Source of the DNA: Tindallia californiensis | Lineage (GTDB): Bacteria > Bacillota > Clostridia > Peptostreptococcales > Tindalliaceae | Reading direction: 5' to 3' | Length of the DNA: 64,000 nucleotides | Assembly: GCF_900107405.1 (NCBI RefSeq) | Contig: NZ_FNPV01000001.1 | Coordinates: 124,001 to 188,000 of the forward strand | In this document: in pieces, positions 8,712 to 17,077 of the stretch | Layout: each line of letters begins with the position of its first letter | Numbering within the stretch: the first letter of the stretch is position 1 | Translations under genes and position numbers: made by a program | The notes under the pieces: model-generated | Seen by the model: the letters and a program-made list of their open reading frames with translations, nothing else | What the model was told of the DNA's origin: nothing | The model's database searches: none

Positions 8712-9815
8712 ATGACGCAAATCATGATTACAGTAGGCATTATGAGTAGCCTTTCTGGCATTCTTGCTTTAATTTTAACGCTGGCAAATCAATACATTGC
8801 TAATTACGGTGAATGTAACATCCTTATTAATAACGATAAAGAGTTTATCGTCGAAGGTGGCAGCACATTGCTTAACACCCTAAATGAGCAAGAACTATTT
8901 TTACCATCGGCCTGCGGAGGAAAAGGCACTTGTGGCCTTTGTAAGTGTGGAATTACAGAAGGCGGAGGTCCTGTATTACCAACCGAAACTTCATTTCTTA
9001 ATGAGGACGATCTAAAAAACAACCTCCGTTTATCTTGTCAAGTAAAAGTAAAATCAGATTTGAAATTAACCATACCGGAAGATCTGCTCAATGCCAGAAA
9101 ATACGAAGCTGTTGTTGATTCTATCAAAGAACTTACTAACACTATCCGCTTCTTAAAAATCCAAATTTCAGACGGTCAACAAATTGACTTTACCCCTGGT
9201 CAATATGTCCAATTATTAGCACCTCCATATCCAGGAAACCCCGAGGAAGTATTTAGAGCTTATTCTATCGCTTCCCCTGCATCAAATCATGATTATATTG
9301 AGCTTATTATCGGGTATGTGGAAGAAGGTCTTGTTACAACCTATGTTCACCAATTTTTGCAAGAAGGAGATAGCGTATCTTTCAACGGACCCTTTGGAGA
9401 TTTTTATCTTCAAAAGGAAAGCGATGCTGATATTGTACTGATTGCTGTAGGAACAGGACTAGCACCTATCCGAAGTATCCTATATCAGTTGAAAGAAGAA
9501 AACATCAACCGCAAAACCACCTTTTTCTTCGGAGCTAAAACTGAAAAAGATCTTGTTTTAGCTGACGAAATGAAAGAATTCGAAGAGATATTGCCTAACT
9601 TTTCTTATAAGCCGGTACTTTCTAGAGTTGCTGAGGAAGATCCGTGGGATGGCGATCGGGGACGAGTTACTGATTCCATCGAAAAATATATTGATAATGC
9701 AGATAACAAAGAAGCTTATCTATGCGGCAGTCCTGTAATGATAGAATCTGCCGTTAAAAAACTTAAGGAAAAAGGCTTTACTGATGAAAACGTATTTTAT
9801 GATGAGTTTGGATAG
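8712..9815 (+). CDS. nqrF: NqrF-like NADH dehydrogenase subunit (2Fe-2S ferredoxin plus FAD/NAD reductase)
   Basis: The 367-residue protein has one N-terminal membrane helix (about 8-28) and a plant-type [2Fe-2S] domain with Cys68, 74, 77 and 109. A ferredoxin-NADP reductase-like module follows, with FRAYSIASP binding FAD, GTGLAPIRS binding nucleotide and a CGSP motif near the C-terminus. This is the NADH-oxidising subunit of Na+-NQR and has no counterpart in Rnf, where RnfB and RnfC take its place. It follows nqrE by 13 bases behind a GAGGAGG site. It is somewhat shorter than proteobacterial NqrF (about 408). No nqrA or rnfC gene adjoins the operon. Confidence 0.9.
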   Translation: MTQIMITVGIMSSLSGILALILTLANQYIANYGECNILINNDKEFIVEGGSTLLNTLNEQELFLPSACGGKGTCGLCKCGITEGGGPVLPTETSFLNEDDLKNNLRLSCQVKVKSDLKLTIPEDLLNARKYEAVVDSIKELTNTIRFLKIQISDGQQIDFTPGQYVQLLAPPYPGNPEEVFRAYSIASPASNHDYIELIIGYVEEGLVTTYVHQFLQEGDSVSFNGPFGDFYLQKESDADIVLIAVGTGLAPIRSILYQLKEENINRKTTFFFGAKTEKDLVLADEMKEFEEILPNFSYKPVLSRVAEEDPWDGDRGRVTDSIEKYIDNADNKEAYLCGSPVMIESAVKKLKEKGFTDENVFYDEFG

Positions 9816-9817
9816 TA

Positions 9818-9853
9818 AAAAAACACCCTCCTTTTATCGGAGGGCGTTTTTTA
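9818..9853. terminator. Bidirectional terminator between nqrF and lysC
   Basis: ACaCCCTCC and GGAGGGcGT pair around TTTTATC. The hairpin is flanked by A residues on the left and T residues on the right, so it can end both the plus-strand nqr transcript and the minus-strand lysine operon, whose last stop codon lies in its right flank. Confidence 0.85.
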
Positions 9854-11074
9854 TGCATGACAATTTGTCAATTCAAATCCTTCGCCTATTAGTTCTATTG
9901 CCTTTTCTTCTTCTTTTGCATCAATTACCCAAGAAAGATTAATTTCTGATGTTGTAATCATTTTGATTTCAATATCAGCCTGTGCTAATAAATCAAACAC
10001 TTTTCCAGCAACACCCGAATGAGAACGCATCCCTAAACCTACGATAGACATCTTAACAATATCTTCATTAATCTCCCACTGTATAAGGTCGTCTTCCATT
10101 TTCCACGATTCCATCATGACTTTAGCATAATGAGCATCTTCTTTCGGAACCGTAAAACTTACATGCATCCGATTCTTATCCACCTTCATTTGAGAAATCA
10201 TATCAACATTTATTTCTTTTTGAGCCATTTCATCAAAGATGCGACGCAGACTTTTCATACTTGCAGGCAAGTACATTAGTGTTACTTGTATATCCGAATG
10301 ACTGGATGTCATTCCTGTCACAACACTTTCTTCCAACTCACCACTTCCTCCACTAATGATTCTGGTCCCAGTCACTGGATCAAAGGCTGAAGCAACATAA
10401 AGTGGAACCCTATATTTATGAGCCAGTTCAACGGAACGATGGTGAAGAACACCAGCTCCTAAACTAGCCATCTCCATCATTTCTTCTGAAGTAATCTGAT
10501 CAATCTTCTTTGCTTTTTTCAACTTTCTGGGATCCATTGTGTAGATTCCATCAACATCTGTATAGATTTCACAGGAAGCTCGTAATTTTGCCGCCAAAGC
10601 TACCGCAGAGGTATCACTTCCACCTCTGCCTAAAGTAGTAAATTCTTGGTCTTTTCCTACACCTTGAAAACCAGCAACAACAACTATCTTATTTTTAGAT
10701 AGTTCTTGGTGGATTTTATCAACATTCATATCAAGAATTCTTGCCTTTTGATGGATAGCCGTTGTTTGAATGTTTAACTGAGAACCCGTAAAGGAAATCG
10801 CCGGTTCTCCCAAATCCCATATCGCCATAGCAAGTAAAGCGATCGACACTTGTTCACCTGTGGTCAGCAGTACGTCCAACTCCCGAGAATTCGGATATTC
10901 CGAAATTTCATGAGCCAGTTTCATTAAACGATCTGTAGAGTCTCCCATGGCCGAAACAATAACAACAACCTGATATCCTTCCTGCTTCTTTTGAATTACC
11001 TTTCGAGCAACATTTTTTATTTTTTCTGGTGATCCAACAGATGTTCCACCATATTTTTGTACAACAATATTCAT
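9851..11074 (-). CDS. lysC: Aspartate kinase
   Basis: The 407-residue protein is predicted to phosphorylate aspartate, the entry step to lysine, threonine and methionine. The kinase domain begins VVQKYGGTSVG; FTTLGRGGSDTSAVALA (about residues 167-183) and YTDVDGIYTMDPR (about 195-207) are family signatures. Two ACT domains occupy the C-terminal third and should mediate feedback by an amino acid. It is the last gene of the operon, two bases after dapH. Position behind a lysine riboswitch indicates lysine control. Confidence 0.95.
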   Translation of the reverse strand: MNIVVQKYGGTSVGSPEKIKNVARKVIQKKQEGYQVVVIVSAMGDSTDRLMKLAHEISEYPNSRELDVLLTTGEQVSIALLAMAIWDLGEPAISFTGSQLNIQTTAIHQKARILDMNVDKIHQELSKNKIVVVAGFQGVGKDQEFTTLGRGGSDTSAVALAAKLRASCEIYTDVDGIYTMDPRKLKKAKKIDQITSEEMMEMASLGAGVLHHRSVELAHKYRVPLYVASAFDPVTGTRIISGGSGELEESVVTGMTSSHSDIQVTLMYLPASMKSLRRIFDEMAQKEINVDMISQMKVDKNRMHVSFTVPKEDAHYAKVMMESWKMEDDLIQWEINEDIVKMSIVGLGMRSHSGVAGKVFDLLAQADIEIKMITTSEINLSWVIDAKEEEKAIELIGEGFELTNCHA

Positions 11075-11076
11075 TT

Positions 11077-11790
11077 TTAATCCTCGTTCAGTTGTCGCAA
11101 TGCTTCAACTAAACCTGTTTTAGATTTTGTTTTATCGTCTATTTTTTTTAATATTTTTGCCGGTGTGCCTGCAACAACCACATTAGCAGGTACATTCTCT
11201 GTTACAATAGCCCCTGCTGCAACTACTGAATTTTCACCTATTCTCACACCTTCTAAAACGACAGCATTAGCTCCAATCATAACACCATCTTCTATCACAA
11301 CAGGAGTTGCCGATGCTGGCTCAATCACACCTGCAATAACAGCACCAGCTCCTACATGGCAGTTTTTCCCAACCATTCCTCTTCCACCTATAACCGCATT
11401 CATATCAATCATTGTTCCTTCACCAATGATGGCTCCAATATTGATAACAGCACCCATCATAACAATGACATTCGGTTGTATCTCCACTTTTTCACGTATA
11501 ATAGATCCTGGTTCAATCCTAGCCGGAATGCCTTTGTAATCCATCAACGGAACCCCCGACATATTACGATCCCACTCCACAACGTGATCTTCAATGAACT
11601 CGCCATGTTCATTTATAAAAGCTTCTGTTTCTTTCCAATCTCCAAACAATGTTCCATTTTGTGAATTCACAAAATATTTTCCATTATATTTTTCCCAATC
11701 AACAGACTGTAGATTACCTTTAATGTAAACCTTTACAGGCGTTTTCTTTTCACTTTTTTGGATATATTCAATTATTTGTTTTGCTTCCAT
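11077..11790 (-). CDS. dapH: Tetrahydrodipicolinate N-acetyltransferase
   Basis: The 237-residue enzyme acetylates tetrahydrodipicolinate, committing the pathway to the acetylated branch typical of Firmicutes. The N-terminal alpha-helical domain starts [20 protein letters not shown], and a left-handed beta-helix of hexapeptide repeats (from about residue 90 to 210) carries motifs such as [20 protein letters not shown]. Length matches DapH. The acetyl-diaminopimelate deacetylase and transaminase of this branch are not in the window. Confidence 0.95.
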   Translation of the reverse strand: MEAKQIIEYIQKSEKKTPVKVYIKGNLQSVDWEKYNGKYFVNSQNGTLFGDWKETEAFINEHGEFIEDHVVEWDRNMSGVPLMDYKGIPARIEPGSIIREKVEIQPNVIVMMGAVINIGAIIGEGTMIDMNAVIGGRGMVGKNCHVGAGAVIAGVIEPASATPVVIEDGVMIGANAVVLEGVRIGENSVVAAGAIVTENVPANVVVAGTPAKILKKIDDKTKSKTGLVEALRQLNED

Positions 11791-11829
11791 CGTATTCCCT
11801 CCATCTTATTTTAAGTATTCCCTTGACTT

Positions 11830-12558
11830 TTAAGCATCTTTCATGCCTAAGACATCTTTCATGTTATACAGACCCGCTTCTGATTGCAAAGAAAATTTTG
11901 CTGCTTCAAGTGCTCCTTTTGCAAATACTGAAGGGTTATATGCTTCATGAACAAGTGTAATGCTTTCTAATTCGTGAATAAAGCTGGCTTCATGGCGTCC
12001 AATAATATTTCCTCCTCGAATACTATGAATACCAATCTCTCCTGCACTGCGAGGACATTGCCCTTCTCTCCCATGAACATGCTGCCTTTTTTCACCTAAT
12101 CCTTTTTCTATACATTCCACTATCGTATTAGCGCTTCCTGAAGGTGCATCTTTCTTTCTATTATGATGTGACTCTACCACTTCAATATCAACAGAATCTT
12201 TTAATACGGATGCTACTTTTTCAACCATAGAAAACAGGAGGTTCATTCCTAAAGACATATTCGTTGCATATACCAAAGGTATCTCTTTAGAAGCTTTTTC
12301 TATGGCCGATAGCTGCTGATCATTATAACCCGTCGTCCCTATCACCAAGGGACAGTTTCGATTTTTCACATAGTCCAGTACTTTATCCAACGCATTTGGA
12401 TGAGAAAAATCTATGACGACATTCGGCGTTAGTAAGTAGCTCTCATAATCATCATGCGAACCAATCCCTTGTACTTGATGCCAAAAAGGATCTTCTTTGG
12501 CCATTTCAATAATCATTTTCCCCATCTTCCCTGTTTTTCCCCATACTAGTAAATTCAA
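11830..12558 (-). CDS. dapB: 4-hydroxy-tetrahydrodipicolinate reductase
   Basis: This 242-residue enzyme uses NAD(P)H to reduce the DapA product. The nucleotide-binding N-terminus reads WGKTGKMGKMI. VIDFSHP (about residues 49-55) and VIGTTGY (about 72-78) line the cofactor site, and ESHHNRKKDAPSGSA (about 129-143) holds the catalytic His and Lys. Length is near the usual 240-270. It is the third gene of the lysine operon. Confidence 0.95.
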   Translation of the reverse strand: MNLLVWGKTGKMGKMIIEMAKEDPFWHQVQGIGSHDDYESYLLTPNVVIDFSHPNALDKVLDYVKNRNCPLVIGTTGYNDQQLSAIEKASKEIPLVYATNMSLGMNLLFSMVEKVASVLKDSVDIEVVESHHNRKKDAPSGSANTIVECIEKGLGEKRQHVHGREGQCPRSAGEIGIHSIRGGNIIGRHEASFIHELESITLVHEAYNPSVFAKGALEAAKFSLQSEAGLYNMKDVLGMKDA

Positions 12559-12588
12559 AAAAACACACCCTTCCTTAAAACATCCGTT

Positions 12589-13461
12589 CTATATAATATT
12601 CAAGGTTTTCATCTCTTTTTCCAGTTCATTCATTTTATCATCTTCCATGGAAGTCAGCGGGAGTCTTAGTTCATTATTGATTTTATTCATTAATGCCATG
12701 GCTGCTTTTACAGGTATTGGGTTAACTTCTGCAAACAAATGGTTAAAGAGTTTCTTATACTTTACCTGAAGCTCTATGGCCTTCTTAATGTTTCCTTCTG
12801 AAAAAGAGCGACACATTTCTTCAGTTTCTTTTGGTATTACATTCGCCATCACTGAAATAACTCCGTGACCTCCAATAGAATATATTGGCAATATATTATC
12901 ATCATTTCCAGAAAAAATCAGAAAATCCTCCGAAACCAAACGTTTTATTTCTAAAACTTGCGATATATTCCCACTGGCTTCTTTAATACCGATGATATTT
13001 TTTACTTGCGAAAGCTTTTCCACCGTCTCCGGTTCCATGTTGACACCTGTACGCCCAGGTACATTATATAAGACTAAAGGTATGCCGATACTTTTAGCAA
13101 TAGTTTCAAAGTGGGTTATAAGACCTTTTTGAGTAGCTTTGTTATAGTAAGGAGTTACCACCAATACCCCATCTGCTCCTAAAGCTTCTGCTTTCTTTGA
13201 ACTGTCAATAGCCACTGATGTATTATTACTTCCTGTGCCTACAAGGACTGGTATTCTACGATTCACATGGTCCACTGCCGTTGTTATTATTTGTTTTTTT
13301 TCTTCATCAGTTAATGTCGATGCTTCTCCAGTAGTTCCCAAAACAACCAAACATTGGCAATCATTTTTTATCTGAAAGTCTATTAATTTTTTATAGCTCT
13401 CCAAGTCAATTTCCCCTTCTTTGAAGGGTGTTATAAGAGCTACCCCTGTACCTTTAAACAT
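12589..13461 (-). CDS. dapA: 4-hydroxy-tetrahydrodipicolinate synthase
   Basis: A 290-residue class I aldolase that condenses pyruvate with aspartate semialdehyde. GTTGEASTLT (about residues 43-52) binds substrate, LYNVPGRTG (about 131-139) carries the catalytic Tyr, and GIKEAS near residue 160 contains the Schiff-base Lys. It lies second in the operon, 52 bases after asd. Confidence 0.96.
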   Translation of the reverse strand: MFKGTGVALITPFKEGEIDLESYKKLIDFQIKNDCQCLVVLGTTGEASTLTDEEKKQIITTAVDHVNRRIPVLVGTGSNNTSVAIDSSKKAEALGADGVLVVTPYYNKATQKGLITHFETIAKSIGIPLVLYNVPGRTGVNMEPETVEKLSQVKNIIGIKEASGNISQVLEIKRLVSEDFLIFSGNDDNILPIYSIGGHGVISVMANVIPKETEEMCRSFSEGNIKKAIELQVKYKKLFNHLFAEVNPIPVKAAMALMNKINNELRLPLTSMEDDKMNELEKEMKTLNII

Positions 13462-13513
13462 AACTATCGCCTCCTTATTAAATCTTCTTTGTTACAGTAT
13501 TCCACAAGCCTAC

Positions 13514-14512
13514 CTAATGCTTCATCTCTTCCATCTTTTCGATAATTTGAACAGCGTTGGTAGCAGCCCCCTTACGCAAATTATCAGCAACGATCCACAT
13601 AGAAAGCGTGCAGGGATCAAATAAATCTTTTCTAATACGTCCCACAAAAGTCGAATCACTCCCTTGAATTTCAAGGGGTGTCGGATACTTTAGATGGGCC
13701 GGATCATCTAATAAAGTTATTCCCGCTTCGCTACTGAGTAACTCTCTAACTTCTAACAACCGTGGAGTGCTGTTAAATGTCACCGTTACCGATTCACTAT
13801 GCCCATTAAAAACAGGCACTCGAACAGCTGTTGCGTTAACCTGTATGGTTTCGTCATTGAATATCTTTTGGGTTTCATTGACCATTTTAAGTTCTTCTTT
13901 GGTAAATCCATTTTCATAGAATACGTCGATATGAGGGAGGCAATTTGCCGCAATTGGTTTTGGATAAACAGATGGCGGATAGTTCGGGTCATCGTTTTGT
14001 TTTTCCAACTCAAGAATTGCCTTATTACCACTCCCAGATACCGCCTGATAAGTAGATACAACAATTCGCTTCATTTGATAAACACGATGTAACGGCGCCA
14101 GAGCCATTACCATTTGGATGGTAGAACAATTAGGATTAGCAATGATACCTTTGTAGTCACGCAATATATGGCCATTTACTTCAGGTACGACCAGCGGTAT
14201 TTCTTCATGCATGCGCCAATAAGAAGAGTTATCTATTACGATATTTCCGGCTTCTTTTGCAATCGGTGCATATTCTTTCGATATATCTCCGCCGGCTGAA
14301 AACAAAAGATAATCATACTTTTCTCGCATCTTTTCTTCTGTCAATAATTCAACGGTAATCGTTTGGTCTCTCCATTCCAACTGTTCTCCAGCCGTCCTCG
14401 ATGACGCAAAGCAGCGCACCTTATCAAGGTTAATATTTCTTTCATTAAGTACTTCTAATATTTTTCTTCCTACAGCCCCTGTAGCTCCTACTATTCCAAT
14501 GTTAAGTCCTAT
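13514..14512 (-). CDS. asd: Aspartate-semialdehyde dehydrogenase with a non-canonical AUA start
   Basis: The enzyme reduces aspartyl phosphate to the semialdehyde shared by lysine, threonine and methionine synthesis. The catalytic Cys is in IIANPNCST (Cys129 in my numbering). The first ATG/GTG/TTG in frame is a GTG at 14419, which would delete the NADPH-binding GIVGATGAVG motif, and the frame stays open upstream to a stop at about 14536. The only sensible full-length start is ATA at 14512-14510 (MGLNIGIVGATGAVG), exactly eight bases after an AGGGAGG ribosome site. This gives 332 residues, normal for Asd. A sequencing error turning ATG into ATA is the main alternative. Confidence 0.88.
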   Translation of the reverse strand: MGLNIGIVGATGAVGRKILEVLNERNINLDKVRCFASSRTAGEQLEWRDQTITVELLTEEKMREKYDYLLFSAGGDISKEYAPIAKEAGNIVIDNSSYWRMHEEIPLVVPEVNGHILRDYKGIIANPNCSTIQMVMALAPLHRVYQMKRIVVSTYQAVSGSGNKAILELEKQNDDPNYPPSVYPKPIAANCLPHIDVFYENGFTKEELKMVNETQKIFNDETIQVNATAVRVPVFNGHSESVTVTFNSTPRLLEVRELLSSEAGITLLDDPAHLKYPTPLEIQGSDSTFVGRIRKDLFDPCTLSMWIVADNLRKGAATNAVQIIEKMEEMKH

Positions 14513-14548
14513 TTCACACGCCTCCCTTTTTTATCTACCCCATTTATG

Positions 14549-14577
14549 AAAAAACTCCCGGAACCAAACCCGGGAGA
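14549..14577 (-). terminator. Riboswitch-controlled terminator before asd
   Basis: On the minus strand CTCCCGG and CCGGGAG pair and are followed by TTTTTT. It lies between the lysine aptamer and the asd ribosome site, the standard position for a lysine-responsive intrinsic terminator. Confidence 0.85.
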
Positions 14578-14592
14578 AATCATACCATTAAA

Positions 14593-14812
14593 AAGATAGC
14601 ACACCTATAATGACCTTATAGGCATGAATTCGTCTTCCAATAGCACTCCATGGGCATCCATGACAGTAGCAACGCTATTCGCAATTGCTCCCAGTTTCAT
14701 GAACGAAAGCATGTTCAGAAACTTCGGCGCCCAGACCTTTTGAAAATCGGCATTGAGTGCTTACCTCTTATCATCCGAATTTCTACTTTTTCTTAGCGCA
14801 TCCTCTATCGAT
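14593..14812 (-). promoter_or_regulatory. Lysine riboswitch (L-box)
   Basis: Reading the minus strand, the element opens with GATAGAGGATGCGC and contains GGGCGCCGAAG, CTGGGAGC and TGTCATGG. It closes with GGAGTGCTATC, whose CTATC pairs with the opening GATAG to make P1. These are the conserved blocks of the L-box, in the right order and within the usual length (about 180-220 bases). A terminator follows. High lysine should stabilise the aptamer and stop transcription before asd. Confidence 0.92.
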
Positions 14813-14843
14813 CTATCATTCAATTATATAAATACCATTTATA

Positions 14844-14873
14844 ATATTATCATACCTTTAAAAGCACTGTCAA
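14844..14873 (-). promoter_or_regulatory. Promoter of the lysine operon
   Basis: On the minus strand a consensus TTGACA (14873-14868), an 18-base spacer and TAATAT (14849-14844) with a TGn extension lie just before the lysine riboswitch. The predicted start is about 25 bases before the aptamer. Confidence 0.75.
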
Positions 14874-14896
14874 GATTACCTAAGACTCTCCGATAG

Positions 14897-15736
14897 TCAT
14901 TTTTTAGTCTTGAATGTTTCAAGATTATAGATATCTGTTCTTCGAAGCTTCAATAATGGCAATTGATTACGGATTGAATCAACACGATCTGGTAGTATCT
15001 CCGTTGTCACTATTGATTCTTTTTCATCAGTTGATGCTAACACAGTCCCCCAAGGATCGCAAATCGTCGAGTGGCCATAAGCATGGTATTCTGCTTCTTC
15101 ATTTCTAGCCGGAGAAGCTGCCACAAAATAGACCTGATTATCAACGGCACGCATTTTTATTGTTTCATGCCAATGCGCAGGTCCTGTAGTTGTATTAAAT
15201 GCTGCCGGCACAATGATTATACGTGCTTGTTGTAAGGCCATTAGCCTAATTAATTCTGGAAATCTCATATCAAAACAAATGGCTATTCCAACTTTGCCAT
15301 ATGCTGTATCAAAAACCGTCACTTTATTACCAGCGGATAGAAGATCCGATTCCATAAAGCGAACGCCATTTTTAATATCGACATCAAATAAATGAATTTT
15401 CCTGTGTTTTCCAATACACTTTCCAATGGTATTATATGTATAGGACGTATTATATATTTTACCATCAGCTTTTTCAGCAATAGACCCACCTATTAACGTA
15501 ATTTTAAGCTCTTTCGCTAAGGATGAAAGCATTCTAGTTGTAATGCCTCCTTCCTCTTCTGCTGTTTTCTCCATGCATTCGATACTATATGGTGAGTTAA
15601 AAATTTCCGGCAATACCACTATTTGGGAGTTAACATCAGAAACAGCTTTTCTAATCATGAATTCTGCTTTTTGCAAGTTCTCTTTCTTATTATTTTTCAC
15701 CATCATTTGACATATCGAAAGCCTAAAAGGTTCCAT
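14897..15736 (-). CDS. Nitrilase-superfamily amidohydrolase (omega-amidase/Nit2-like)
   Basis: The 279-residue protein has the Glu-Lys-Cys triad of the carbon-nitrogen hydrolases: VLPEIFN (about residue 43), KHRKIHLFD (about 112) and GIAICFDMRFPE (about 149). The KIHLFD and CFDMRFPEL forms resemble omega-amidase and Nit-type enzymes, which hydrolyse alpha-keto-glutaramate, alpha-keto-succinamate or deaminated glutathione. The true substrate is not determinable here. It is transcribed divergently from plsC, away from any obvious partner. Confidence 0.85.
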   Translation of the reverse strand: MEPFRLSICQMMVKNNKKENLQKAEFMIRKAVSDVNSQIVVLPEIFNSPYSIECMEKTAEEEGGITTRMLSSLAKELKITLIGGSIAEKADGKIYNTSYTYNTIGKCIGKHRKIHLFDVDIKNGVRFMESDLLSAGNKVTVFDTAYGKVGIAICFDMRFPELIRLMALQQARIIIVPAAFNTTTGPAHWHETIKMRAVDNQVYFVAASPARNEEAEYHAYGHSTICDPWGTVLASTDEKESIVTTEILPDRVDSIRNQLPLLKLRRTDIYNLETFKTKK

Positions 15737-15856
15737 ATGAAAACACCCCTTAAAATCATAAAATTGTTTTTATTTTTATCTCTACCTTATAACTATATAG
15801 CATTTATGATAAAATGTAATCCGTTATTATATTTATTTCCAGAAAGGAAGGATTCT

Positions 15857-16594
15857 ATGCTAAGAACCGCTTATTGGTTGTTTGATTTCCTTTTATATCT
15901 AGTGTACATTATCTTTTGTGCCCGTCGAGCAAAATCTATGGAAAAAAACGGTGATAATCTCAAAAAAAGAGATTTCACTCAAAAAATTGGACAGAGATGG
16001 TCTCATCGTATTATTAATAAATCAGGTAGCAAGGTAACCATTGAAGGTGCAGAAAATATTCCTGAAAGTGGACCTGTTTTAATTGTTAGTAATCATCAAA
16101 GTTATTTTGATATTCCCTTATTAGTAAGTACGATTCCTTTACCCATGGGATTTGTTGCAAAAAAAGAGTTGCAAAAGATTCCTGTCATATCAAAATGGAT
16201 GGATTTGATTGAATGTAGTTTTATTGATCGCAAGGATTTACGCCAATCAATTAAAGCCATTCAAAAGGCTCAACACACCCTGAAGGATGGGCATTCAATG
16301 GTTATTTTTCCAGAAGGAACCCGAAGCAAAGGAAAGGAAATGTCTTCCTTCAAACCTGGTAGTTTAAAATTGGCACAGAAAGCAGGGGTTCCCATTTTAC
16401 CAGTAGCCATACAAGGCACCTGCGATATGTTTGAAACAACTAATCGAATCCAGCCAGCAGATGTAAAGATCAAGATATTACCTTTATTCGACCTTGAATA
16501 CGTGGAAAGCACTACTACCAACCAACTTCTAACTGATGTTTTTCAATTAATTAACAAAGAGTTAGGAGGAAGCTCTTTGTTATCCATTGATTAA
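15857..16594 (+). CDS. plsC: 1-acyl-sn-glycerol-3-phosphate acyltransferase
   Basis: A 245-residue membrane-associated acyltransferase making phosphatidic acid. An N-terminal hydrophobic helix (about residues 5-22) precedes the catalytic NHQSYFD motif (HX4D, about residues 82-88) and the FPEGTRS motif (about 154-160). I chose ATG 15857, five bases after AGGAAGG; the open frame runs 78 codons further upstream but over the divergent promoter region. Its last four bases overlap the convergent PilZ gene. Confidence 0.92.
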   Translation: MLRTAYWLFDFLLYLVYIIFCARRAKSMEKNGDNLKKRDFTQKIGQRWSHRIINKSGSKVTIEGAENIPESGPVLIVSNHQSYFDIPLLVSTIPLPMGFVAKKELQKIPVISKWMDLIECSFIDRKDLRQSIKAIQKAQHTLKDGHSMVIFPEGTRSKGKEMSSFKPGSLKLAQKAGVPILPVAIQGTCDMFETTNRIQPADVKIKILPLFDLEYVESTTTNQLLTDVFQLINKELGGSSLLSID

Positions 16595-17001
16595 TCTTCA
16601 TGGTACATGGTGTCAACAAATTCATCCATAATTCGATCATGATCACCAGCATTATAGGATATGATGTTTTTTAGATGTGTAAAGGAATCTAAATCGATAT
16701 GTTCTAATCTAATTCCAATTCCATTTTCTTCCATTCGAACAATAGATCCTTCTGCCTGTATTTCTATATTAGAAGCATGGTCCATCAATTCAATCAATAC
16801 TTCAACTTTTTCTCCTAACAAGGATGCCTCCAAAGGTTTTTCCACTTTCAGGAATAAACCTTTTAAGCTTAAGTCGTGTACTTGGCCTATAAGATTTATA
16901 TTCCTGCTTTTCACCTTTCCTTTAATATGAAATTCAATACGAGTAACTTTTCTTTTTTCTTCCACTTTAACCGCTCCTCGCTTTCCATCATTGGTTTTCA
17001 A
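16591..17001 (-). CDS. PilZ-domain protein (putative c-di-GMP receptor)
   Basis: The 136-residue protein is a single PilZ domain. The RxxxR-type segment is KRKVTR (about residues 16-21, with Lys at the first site), and DLSLKGL (about 43-49) fits the DxSxxG motif that contacts c-di-GMP. Such proteins act as c-di-GMP receptors. A PAS-GGDEF-EAL protein and an HD-GYP remnant elsewhere in the window show that the genome uses or has used this messenger. Confidence 0.82.
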   Translation of the reverse strand: MKTNDGKRGAVKVEEKRKVTRIEFHIKGKVKSRNINLIGQVHDLSLKGLFLKVEKPLEASLLGEKVEVLIELMDHASNIEIQAEGSIVRMEENGIGIRLEHIDLDSFTHLKNIISYNAGDHDRIMDEFVDTMYHED

Positions 17002-17048
17002 ATTCTTTAGTTATTATACCCATCAAAATCAGTGAATATCGGTTATAA

Positions 17049-17074
17049 AAAGGAAACCCCCTCAAAAGAGGGGG
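17049..17074 (-). terminator. Terminator of the arginine operon
   Basis: CCCCCTC and GAGGGGG pair around a four-base loop. On the minus strand TTT and TTTTT tracts follow. It lies four bases after the argD stop. Confidence 0.85.
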
Positions 17075-17077
17075 AAA

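Noticed and set aside
11165-11664. Open frames on the plus strand across dapH
   Set aside because: They are shadows of the hexapeptide-repeat coding sequence and have no ribosome sites.
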